Made by a program: the position numbers and the translations under genes. The notes under the pieces are model-generated. The model was given only the letters and a program-made list of their open reading frames with translations, did not search any database and had not been told where the DNA came from. DNA of 64,000 nt from UBA1941 sp046329575 (GTDB lineage: Bacteria; Bacteroidota; Bacteroidia; Chitinophagales; LD1): NCBI GenBank assembly GCA_046329575.1, contig JAXLUJ010000012.1, positions 51,236 through 115,235 on the forward strand, written 5' to 3'. Each line of letters starts with the position of its first letter. Positions within the stretch are counted from its first letter, which is position 1. Positions 8,686 to 17,089 of this stretch are shown here, piece after piece.

Positions 8686-8693
8686 CGAAAGTA
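8686..8693 (-). promoter_or_regulatory. TACTTTCG -7-like element upstream of menD
   Basis: On the minus strand this matches TAnnTTYG and lies about 10 bp before the menD ATG. The same form occurs before ribE at 47562. No clear -33 TTG was seen. Confidence 0.35.
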
Positions 8694-8755
8694 AAACATA
8701 ATATGGTTTAAAAGTTCTGCTGCTACTGATATTGCAATTAATAATATTCGTTCTC

Positions 8756-8786
8756 GATTATCAAAATAATTATTATTGTGATAATC
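8756..8786. promoter_or_regulatory. AT-rich dyad between menD and the protease gene
   Basis: Arms GATTATCA (8756-8763) and TGATAATC (8779-8786) flank a 15-nt AT-rich spacer that holds another palindrome. It ends 15 bp before the preferred ATG of the protease, a position suited to an operator. The regulator is unknown. Confidence 0.3.
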
Positions 8787-8801
8787 AAATACAAACGCTA
8801 T

Positions 8802-11800
8802 ATGCTCTCAAACCCGTTCATTAGATTTATCAGTTTATGCATTTTACTTTTAGTTTTTAAAAATTCCTCTTCTCAGGTAAATTGCGGAGCAGGATTTTTA
8901 GATAGCATTCAACGTGTTTCGGATACCATTTATTCAAAGAAAATGGGACTGATAGACGATGGATTTATTGATTATTACTATCAGCAATTAAATGGCTATA
9001 CCATACCGGTTAATGGGAGTGCTATTCGAAATTCAGGCACTATCGGACCAACTGAGGTTCTAACCATACCGGTTTGTTTTCATGTTGTTTCCCCGGTGGG
9101 TGCGCCAGATATTGTCAGCTACGCTGATCTGACCGCGGCTATTGACCAATTAAATGCAAATTTTAGAGGCGTCAACTGTTCTGGGCAATTGAATGGAAGA
9201 GATATTCAAGTTCAGTTTTGCCTGGCGCAACGTTCAATATTAAATCAGGGTTTCCCGCCATTGTCGAGTGGTATTTATCAAATTCCCTATTCGAGAACTA
9301 ACAATCCTGGGGTGACATGGCACAATTCTCCCTATTCAAATTTTGATTACCAGAACTCCACAAGTCAAATTAATCTTAAAACGATTAATGGCACGCTGAC
9401 TAACTTTCCTCACCAATCTTATCTTAACATTTATATTGTAACGAGTTGCGATCCTTCCGGAACAGTTGCAGCCTATGGAATGTTTCCCGGCTATCATGGT
9501 CAGGACAAAGATGGTGTCGTTATAACTTCATCTCAATTTGGAAATTGCGATATAATGAAGGTCTTGACTCACGAAGTGGGGCATTATTTAGGTCTTTACC
9601 ACACTTTTAATCAACATGTTGGTGATGCCACTTGCCAAAATTCGGATTGTTTGGTCAACGGCGATAGGATGTGCGATACCAGGCCACATTTATTATCCGG
9701 ATTACCAGTAAGTGGCTGCATTTCTAATTCGTGTACTACGGATAATATACCTCGAATTTTGAACGGTATCAATGTTAACCCTTTCACCACTGATGGCAAT
9801 GATCCTGCTGAAAACTACATGAACTATTCGAACAAGGCATGCCAGTATTCTTTTACTGACCAGCAACGGTTGAAAATGCGATATAGTTTAATTACAGAGC
9901 GGAATTCACTTTTAGATTCTAAAGGATGCCAGTTACCTTGTGGTCTTCCTGTAAGTGCCGTATTTAATACCACTACAGTTAATATTAACTCAGGCAATAC
10001 TTCAATAACTGCTACATCGGTAATCAATAGTACAACTTGTCAATGGAAGATATTGAAACAAGGTGATGATCCTTTAAATCGAGTAACAACCGCTGGTAGC
10101 ATATCCGGTGGTGTTGCAACATTAAATTACACCTTCCCTTCTGTAGGGAATTATATCATAACCTTAGTTTTATCGCCCGGTTCAGAATGTCAGGAGGTAT
10201 ATGAAAACATTGTTACCGTAACCTGTCCTAATGCGGCAAGTTTTTCTTCCACACCTGCATCTTTAAATATTTTTGGTACGTTACCACAAACAGTTGTTTT
10301 GAATAATACATCAATTGTTGCCGGAATCACTTACAATTGGAGTGTAGATGGAACGGCACAAACCTATAGTAATCCATTTAATTTCGTGGTAAGCAATCCT
10401 GGGGGGTACCGACTTTGTTTAACCGCGAGTAATGCCCTTTGTGCCACCAGTACCTGCCGCTTTTATCGGGTGAATTTGAATTGCGAATCGCCCAGGGCAC
10501 TAGAATGGTGGCATTTTGGCGATGGATATGAAATGCATTTCGATAATATTTCTGGTTTGCCATTGGCAAACACCAATGTTAACGGTCTACGAAGTTTAGA
10601 AGGAACGTCCGATTATAGCAACGATTACGGCTCTCTGGTATTTTGTACTAATGCAAATGAATTCCTTACCGGAACGCCGGCCACCACTGTGCTTTCAAAT
10701 TCGCCAGGTAATTACTGTATTACAAACTCTTCCTGCAAAGTTAATACAAATACCAGTGGCACAACCAGTTCCATGATATTCCCTTATCCGAGTACAGCAG
10801 CAAGTAATAATTCCAATAAGTTTGTTTGCCCCGTTATATCCAATCATGAAGATGGATCTAGCTTGCCTTCGAATGCAGACAACATGAATGAGTTACTGAT
10901 TCGAACAATTACGCAAGGTTCGCCAACATCAATAACCTACACCGGCGTAATTGACGCATCAGTAAGTGAGCAGTTAGCGGTTTCACAAAAATGTAATGGA
11001 GCGGTGAATAACTCAGAATATTGGATTATTGTGCATGGCTTAAATAATTTGTACCGGGCATATCCGTTTACTGCTTCTGGTGTAGGCACACCGGTTGTAA
11101 GTTCAGTTGGCGGCAACATATCAGGCTCTGCACATGCTGGGATAATGAAGTTTTCTTTAAGTGGAAGACGATTGGCGCGTGCCTATTACGACAGTCCGGG
11201 TTATATCGAGATATTGAATTTTGATCCATCCACGGGCGTTTTCAGCGGCCCTTTAGTAACTTATGCCGTTGACCGACCTTATGGTTTAGAATTTTCACCA
11301 GATGAACAGTTTATATATTTTTCACAATATGGAGGTGGCGATTACGGCTTATTTCAGGCTTCAGCTAATGCAGTTTCTACACCACTCTTAATTGCGAATT
11401 CTACAGTAGAAAGAAACGGATTTGGACAACTTCAGCTGGCCTCGGATGGTAAAATTTACATCAGTACTAACAACGGATATTTATCGTCTATAGATAAACC
11501 GAATGTACTTGCTGTTTCTCCCACCAGTTGCGGATACAATACGTATTCTATCAATTTCCAAAGCGGGTCTACTCACATAGGTTTACCGAATTTTAATAGT
11601 GCTGCAGTTTTGGCAGCTCAAGCCAATCAAATCAATGGTCCGGCACAGGTTTGTCAAGGGTCTGCGAGCCAAACTTATAGTACACCGAATGTTTGTGGCT
11701 CTACATTTGTATGGAGTTTGGTGGGTGCGCCTGCCGGTGTAAGTTTAAGTACGACCACGGGTTCACAGGTTCAAATCACGTTCGGTACAGCCACCGGTTC

Positions 11801-14429
11801 TTTTAATTTAAAATTAAAGGTTACGCGACCCTGCGGATCAATGGAATATTTAAAACAGATTACAATACTACCAAATGCCTCGGCATTGACGGTTAAGGCA
11901 CTTATTCAAGCACCGTCCTGCAATGGCACAACAGCCACAATTAGTACTTCTACGGGTTATGCCAGCTATCAATGGTCGCCCAGCGGTATTTGCGGAGTAA
12001 ATTGCTCTAATTCCATTATTGTAAGTCCAACCGTTACTACTACATATTCTGTCACGGCCACGTCCTATTCCGGATGCTCTGTGACTGGGTCTAAGACATT
12101 AACGGTTCCTCCTGTAAAATCAGTTTCCATTTCCCCGGCAAATCCTACCCTTTGTTTTGGAAGTAATGTTACCCTCACCGCAGTGCCTTCAACAACAGGC
12201 GCCACTTATCAATGGAGTACAAATGCCGGTAGTGCCACTACAGCATCGGTAACGGTAAGTACGGTTTCTCCGCCAGTATATTCGGTCACTGCTTTGTTCT
12301 CTGGTGGTTGTACGGCTACCGCTTCAGTGAACGTAAATGCGCCATTTACACCTAACTTAACTACCTATCCAAATAGTATTTGTGGCACAGCTATCACATT
12401 CCCGACATTAACTGCATCGGTATCCGGTGGCGGAACGCCGCCTTTCACCTATAGATGGAATTCGTCGGCCTATAGTAGTGTAAACACCTTTACGCCCACT
12501 TCTTTCAATTTGCAAAATTTATATGTAAAGGATGCCAACGGCTGTGTGGTGAAATTTCCTTTTCAAATCACACAAAAGGCCACACCGGCTATTACGATGC
12601 CTCCAATTATTGCATCCAGTTGTTCTACCGGGGTGGTAACTATGGGCGGTACACCTACTGCAGTGGCTGGCCCTAATAGTAGTTCTTATACTTATAACTG
12701 GAGCCCTTCTTCAGGTTTGACCGGCCCAACAACTTCTGCGCCTACAAGAAGCGGAACCGTACCGGCGCCGGTTGCTTACGGACTTACAGTTACAGATCCT
12801 GTATCAGGATGTACGGCTTCGGGAAATCAAACGATACAGAGTTCAGACTATGGTTTTCTGGAAGTGTTAGATGGAAAAAATGCCGCGCCGCCTTGTGCAG
12901 GCAGAGTGGTTTCTGATCTTCAGGTGGGAAGCGATGGTAGCGTATATGCTACCGGCTGGTTTCATATGGATATGAATTTCCAGAATGATGGTTATGCCGG
13001 TGTTCAGAATTTCACGGACATTAATGGCGGTACCTATTTCTTTGTAGCGAAATACGATGGCTGTAACGCTCCTGCCTATCAATGGCAATTTGTTAGTAAG
13101 AAGACCGAATGTGTGAGTTCTTTCTTTAATTCGGATGGTTCGTGCAAACATCCTTTTTCACCAAATTTGGCGCTTAGCGGATCGGTGTTGTATATGGGAA
13201 CTACTAATGGTTCAACCGGTTCAAAAATTGTTCGGGTAAATGTATTAACCGGGGCATCATTATTCGAAACTTCCTTGAGTGGAATTGCAATAACCGATAT
13301 CGAAAGTGACGGGGCCGGTTTTTATGTTACCGGATTTGCCACCACTGCCACCACATTGGGAACTACCTCGCTTGCTGCCAATGAATTATTTGTGGCCTCT
13401 ATTAATACCAACAGTACCACTAGTCTTGCCTTTAACTGGGTGCAAAAAATGATGAATGGCAGCACCCCCTTACAATATGGGACCGGTGCTGCAAATGGCG
13501 GTTATCCGTGCATTGCATTAGATAATGGAGGTGGTGTAAACTATCTGGTGCTTAGCACCGGTAGATTTTTACAGGCTTACTCTGTAACCACTTCGGCTGC
13601 CACGGCTATAGGAAGTTTATTTAACTCTGGTTTATCCCCCTGGAAGGCCAACCGTATTGCCTCCAGTTTAGCGAATGGAAAAGTGTTTTTGTTGAATGGA
13701 AGTAATTTAATAAGTTATCGCTTTCTTACAACTGGAATTTTTTCATTGGTATCTGCTCCCGCTGTGAGTATAGCAGATTTAAATTATGATCTGAAAATTA
13801 AAGGGAACGATTTGTATGTGATTAATTCATACGAGATGCTTCGTTATGCTATATCGAGTTCGCTTACCCAATCCCCGGTTGCGAGTTCGGCTTGGCCAGG
13901 TGGAGTGGCAGACTATATGGGCGTTTCTCCGGGATTTACCAATTACAACGCTATAGGTGCGGAGGATCGCTGCATCGGTATTGATCCCAATGTTGCTACC
14001 AATGGTCGTATCTATTTTGGTGGCAGCATGCCTTTAGACGTTTTTCTGAGCCTGCAAAGTAAGTATTTGAACCCCACAGCTGCTATGCCGTATGGATTTA
14101 TTGCCAGAGTGAACAACACTAATGGGGCTTTTTTCAAAACTAACTATAACAGCATTGAAAATTTGATGGGCGAGTGGCAATTGTTCCGGGTATATCCTAA
14201 CCCTACTGATGGTCGGCTGTCCTATACGTTCACCGGAAAGGAAAGCTCAGAGGTAGAAGTTTCACTCTTTAATAATTTGGGACAACAGCTGAAGCAGTTC
14301 ACGCAACAGATGGTGCCGCAAACCGTCTATAGTTTAGATATGCTAAATTTACCGGAGGGGCAATATCAGTTGAGGCTGGCCAATACTACCGGCAGCCAGC
14401 GCTTCCCGATTATAAAGTATACGCCATAA
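8802..14429 (+). CDS. Giant M43 (pappalysin-like) metalloprotease with PKD/Ig-like domains and T9SS type A sorting domain
   Basis: This is a secreted zinc protease. The ATG at 8802 gives a clean signal peptide (MLSNPFIRFISLCILLLVF); a GTG at 8778 is possible but sits in the dyad. Counted from 8778, the zinc motif HEVGHYLGLYH covers residues 265-275 and the Met-turn ENYMNYSN has its Met at 348. After the protease domain come two PKD-like domains (about 395-560), a WHFGDG/LEGTSDYS beta-propeller region (570-950), Ig-like modules (960-1360), an SBBP-like stretch (1370-1780) and a T9SS domain starting at VYPNPTDG. It stops one base before the next gene's ATG, suggesting co-translation. The substrate is unknown. 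Confidence 0.93.
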   Translation: MLSNPFIRFISLCILLLVFKNSSSQVNCGAGFLDSIQRVSDTIYSKKMGLIDDGFIDYYYQQLNGYTIPVNGSAIRNSGTIGPTEVLTIPVCFHVVSPVGAPDIVSYADLTAAIDQLNANFRGVNCSGQLNGRDIQVQFCLAQRSILNQGFPPLSSGIYQIPYSRTNNPGVTWHNSPYSNFDYQNSTSQINLKTINGTLTNFPHQSYLNIYIVTSCDPSGTVAAYGMFPGYHGQDKDGVVITSSQFGNCDIMKVLTHEVGHYLGLYHTFNQHVGDATCQNSDCLVNGDRMCDTRPHLLSGLPVSGCISNSCTTDNIPRILNGINVNPFTTDGNDPAENYMNYSNKACQYSFTDQQRLKMRYSLITERNSLLDSKGCQLPCGLPVSAVFNTTTVNINSGNTSITATSVINSTTCQWKILKQGDDPLNRVTTAGSISGGVATLNYTFPSVGNYIITLVLSPGSECQEVYENIVTVTCPNAASFSSTPASLNIFGTLPQTVVLNNTSIVAGITYNWSVDGTAQTYSNPFNFVVSNPGGYRLCLTASNALCATSTCRFYRVNLNCESPRALEWWHFGDGYEMHFDNISGLPLANTNVNGLRSLEGTSDYSNDYGSLVFCTNANEFLTGTPATTVLSNSPGNYCITNSSCKVNTNTSGTTSSMIFPYPSTAASNNSNKFVCPVISNHEDGSSLPSNADNMNELLIRTITQGSPTSITYTGVIDASVSEQLAVSQKCNGAVNNSEYWIIVHGLNNLYRAYPFTASGVGTPVVSSVGGNISGSAHAGIMKFSLSGRRLARAYYDSPGYIEILNFDPSTGVFSGPLVTYAVDRPYGLEFSPDEQFIYFSQYGGGDYGLFQASANAVSTPLLIANSTVERNGFGQLQLASDGKIYISTNNGYLSSIDKPNVLAVSPTSCGYNTYSINFQSGSTHIGLPNFNSAAVLAAQANQINGPAQVCQGSASQTYSTPNVCGSTFVWSLVGAPAGVSLSTTTGSQVQITFGTATGSFNLKLKVTRPCGSMEYLKQITILPNASALTVKALIQAPSCNGTTATISTSTGYASYQWSPSGICGVNCSNSIIVSPTVTTTYSVTATSYSGCSVTGSKTLTVPPVKSVSISPANPTLCFGSNVTLTAVPSTTGATYQWSTNAGSATTASVTVSTVSPPVYSVTALFSGGCTATASVNVNAPFTPNLTTYPNSICGTAITFPTLTASVSGGGTPPFTYRWNSSAYSSVNTFTPTSFNLQNLYVKDANGCVVKFPFQITQKATPAITMPPIIASSCSTGVVTMGGTPTAVAGPNSSSYTYNWSPSSGLTGPTTSAPTRSGTVPAPVAYGLTVTDPVSGCTASGNQTIQSSDYGFLEVLDGKNAAPPCAGRVVSDLQVGSDGSVYATGWFHMDMNFQNDGYAGVQNFTDINGGTYFFVAKYDGCNAPAYQWQFVSKKTECVSSFFNSDGSCKHPFSPNLALSGSVLYMGTTNGSTGSKIVRVNVLTGASLFETSLSGIAITDIESDGAGFYVTGFATTATTLGTTSLAANELFVASINTNSTTSLAFNWVQKMMNGSTPLQYGTGAANGGYPCIALDNGGGVNYLVLSTGRFLQAYSVTTSAATAIGSLFNSGLSPWKANRIASSLANGKVFLLNGSNLISYRFLTTGIFSLVSAPAVSIADLNYDLKIKGNDLYVINSYEMLRYAISSSLTQSPVASSAWPGGVADYMGVSPGFTNYNAIGAEDRCIGIDPNVATNGRIYFGGSMPLDVFLSLQSKYLNPTAAMPYGFIARVNNTNGAFFKTNYNSIENLMGEWQLFRVYPNPTDGRLSYTFTGKESSEVEVSLFNNLGQQLKQFTQQMVPQTVYSLDMLNLPEGQYQLRLANTTGSQRFPIIKYTP

Positions 14430-14430
14430 T

Positions 14431-16659
14431 ATGCGCCATCAAACACACCGCCATTATTACCTCCGGCTGTGGCTGGTGCTATGGAGCGTGGTGTTTTGTT
14501 CCGGGTATTGCAGCGCACAGCTTCGTGTATTTTACGATACCGATGCCAATCATTTGGCAAGGAGTATTTGCAGCCGTGGCTTTATTGTGAGTAATGCGGC
14601 GGTTCATGCTCCTGATGGTTATTATGGCCGGTTTAAAAGCATTAGCACCAATTTGGGATTAGATAGCGGAGTCGTACTTTCTACCGATTCCATTTATGGG
14701 AATGTTGGGCCAAATAATGATAACGGAGCAATTCAAAGACCAACATTTTGGCCATTTTATTCTGGAGATTTGGACTTAGATACGGTAGATTATGGCCGAC
14801 CGGTAATCAGCGGTGCTTCATTTGACGCCTGTGTACTGGAGTTTGACATGATTCCCTTGGGCGACCGCATTCAGTTTAGCTATGTGTATGGATCAGAAGA
14901 ATACCCCAATAATTGCAGTGGTTACACCGATAATTTTGGTTTTCTGCTCAGCGGTCCCAAGCCGGGAGGGGGTATGTATCGGAAGTTTAACATCGGTACG
15001 GTGCCGGGCACGCCTTATCCGGTTTGCATTAACTCGATCAACAACGGCTATGTCCCATATCCAAATGTAGCCGGCAATTGTTATAGTTTATCTTATAGCC
15101 AATACTACGTAGACAACGGATTGATCAATACGGTAGATGTCACTGATAGTACGCGCATTCAGTTAAACGGATTTACGGTGCCGTTAATAGCCAATGCGGC
15201 AGTTATTCCCTGTGCTACCTATCACCTGAAAATAGGCATAGAAGATGTGGGTGCTGCGTCTCTTATTTCTTCAGTATTTATTAAATCCGGCAGCCTGATT
15301 AGCAACCGTCAGGTTTATTTGGATAGTGTGCATTATATCGCCCCTTTGCAAACGGCAGTAGAAGGATGTGCGCCGGTTCAAATCCGGGTACAGTTAAAAC
15401 CAGCGCAGCCGCAGCCTTATACGGTCTATTTGAGTTATTCAGGATCGGCGCAAAACGGAACAGACTATGGAGCTCCCGATAGTATTCTCATTGCAGCCGG
15501 TGATACGGTGGGCACCTTCTCCATTCTTCCATCGGCCGACGGACTTGTCGAAAATTCAGAATCGGCGTGGGTGAAACTCACTACGCCATGTGGCGTGGTT
15601 TACGACAGTATTTCGTTTCAGATTTCTGATGCGTTGCCTTTTCAATTGGCTGTTCACGATACACTAAAATGTTCCCATGATACGATTCGTGTTTTGGCGC
15701 AGGGTGCCTTAAATTACCACTGGCGGCCGTTGGATTCGTTAACGGTGAATACGGTTGATTCCAGTGACGTATCTCTTTATTCGCCCGCCGATGTAACGTA
15801 CCTCGTTACAGCTACGGTAGGTAGTTGCAGCCAAACGGATACGATTCGCATTCGCAATGGGCATTTTGGATTGTCGGTACAGCCCACCGATGCTGCTTGT
15901 TATGGCGATAGCGGCAGCATTAATGTAACCGCACTCACCACTGGCGCAATCTGGTATTGGGTGGGCGGCGATACCAATACCAGTGGTCTGTTTAGAAAAA
16001 AGGCGGGTAACTACATCATTGAAGCACAAACGGCGCAAGGCTGCAGCGGTAAAGATTCGGTAAAACTGCAGGAGCCGCCGTTGTTACAATTACAAGTCCA
16101 TTCTACTTCACCACCCGATTGTTATGGCGATAGCACAGGCCATATACAGCTACAGGCGGGCGGTGGCAACGGTGGCTATCACTATGAATGGCCGGATGGC
16201 AGTGCAAATGCGTTTCACGATCATTTAAGCGGCGGGATTTATATAGTGAAAGTTACCGATGTGAAAGGATGTCAGGATTCGTTATCCGTGATGCTTACGC
16301 AACCCCCGCAAATGCAGCTCCTGTCTAAGCAAATCGTACCACCGTTATGTCACGACAGCGCCAATGGCCGCATTCTCGTTCAGGTTAGTGGCGGAACGGG
16401 CAGTTATCATTATTTTTGGCAGCCACATCTTGGTGATAGCAGTTCCGTAAATGTGAAGCATGGTATTTATTATCTGGAAGTAAAGGACAGTAATCAGTGC
16501 GCGGTGTACGATACGCTGGTGGTAGGCGATGCGCCTTCGATTTATGCTATAGTGCTTCCAAAAGATACGGTGATAGATCGCGGCGTGGAGGTGGTGTTGC
16601 GGGTGCAGACGAATATCAGCGGGGGGTACAATATGAATGGGAGCCGCATGATAATTTAA
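14431..16659 (+). CDS. Choice-of-anchor-L / SprB-repeat protein, copy 1, frameshifted before its secretion domain
   Basis: The protein has a signal peptide (cut expected after CSAQ), a choice-of-anchor-L domain (about 35-285, core VYGSEEYPNN), a Calx-beta-like module (300-395), an Ig-like module and SprB-like repeats starting CYGD or CHDS (485-710). At 16621-16626 the run GGGGGG is one base shorter than in copy 2. The frame then reads GGYNMNGSRMII and stops, 133 residues early, losing the CHU_C domain. As read, the product would be exported but could not use T9SS. It is either a phase-off allele, a decayed copy or a sequencing error. Confidence 0.85.
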   Translation: MRHQTHRHYYLRLWLVLWSVVFCSGYCSAQLRVFYDTDANHLARSICSRGFIVSNAAVHAPDGYYGRFKSISTNLGLDSGVVLSTDSIYGNVGPNNDNGAIQRPTFWPFYSGDLDLDTVDYGRPVISGASFDACVLEFDMIPLGDRIQFSYVYGSEEYPNNCSGYTDNFGFLLSGPKPGGGMYRKFNIGTVPGTPYPVCINSINNGYVPYPNVAGNCYSLSYSQYYVDNGLINTVDVTDSTRIQLNGFTVPLIANAAVIPCATYHLKIGIEDVGAASLISSVFIKSGSLISNRQVYLDSVHYIAPLQTAVEGCAPVQIRVQLKPAQPQPYTVYLSYSGSAQNGTDYGAPDSILIAAGDTVGTFSILPSADGLVENSESAWVKLTTPCGVVYDSISFQISDALPFQLAVHDTLKCSHDTIRVLAQGALNYHWRPLDSLTVNTVDSSDVSLYSPADVTYLVTATVGSCSQTDTIRIRNGHFGLSVQPTDAACYGDSGSINVTALTTGAIWYWVGGDTNTSGLFRKKAGNYIIEAQTAQGCSGKDSVKLQEPPLLQLQVHSTSPPDCYGDSTGHIQLQAGGGNGGYHYEWPDGSANAFHDHLSGGIYIVKVTDVKGCQDSLSVMLTQPPQMQLLSKQIVPPLCHDSANGRILVQVSGGTGSYHYFWQPHLGDSSSVNVKHGIYYLEVKDSNQCAVYDTLVVGDAPSIYAIVLPKDTVIDRGVEVVLRVQTNISGGYNMNGSRMII

Positions 16660-17057
16660 GTTGTAACAATTGTGTAACCCCTTATTTTTCAGCAACGGAC
16701 GGGGACTATAAATATCGGCTGAAAGTGACAGATGGCAAGGGTTGCACGGCCACCGACAGTACCGTCATTTATGTGCGGGGCCGCAATCCATTTTTCGTGC
16801 CGAATGCATTTTCACCCAATGGGGATGGCCATAATGACGAGTGGGAGATTTTCTGTAGATATGTAAAAACGTTTAGTTTGAAGGTATTTAACCGCTGGGG
16901 GGAAATGGTGTTTTCCACCGAAGATCCGCAAGCAGGCTGGAACGGGCGGTACAGGGGCGAAGCCCAACCTGCAGGAGTTTATACTTATACGTTTTCTTTA
17001 GTATTTGAAAATAATGAAGTGCAGCAGGGAACGGGAAGTTTCACACTGTTGCGGTGA
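16497..17057 (+). pseudogene. Out-of-frame C-terminal part of copy 1 (CHU_C type B sorting domain)
   Basis: From about 16627 this frame encodes the end of copy 1: a PKD-like strand set (YEWEPHDNLSC) and the CHU_C domain (FFVPNAFSPNGDGHNDEWEIF, NRWGEMVF, GVYTYT). It matches copy 2 almost base for base. An ATG-led reading from 16497 gives 186 residues, but its first 40 or so are a wrong-frame reading of copy 1. Adding one G at 16621-16626 would join it to the upstream part as one 875-residue protein. Its TGA stop was formed at the duplication junction, whereas copy 2 uses TAG. Confidence 0.8.
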
Positions 17058-17089
17058 GCGCTTCCCGATTATAAAGTATACGCCATAAT

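Noticed and set aside
16497..16620. A second intact gene starting inside copy 1
   Set aside because: This reading is out of frame with copy 2 over its first 40 residues; the frame is meaningful only after the G tract.
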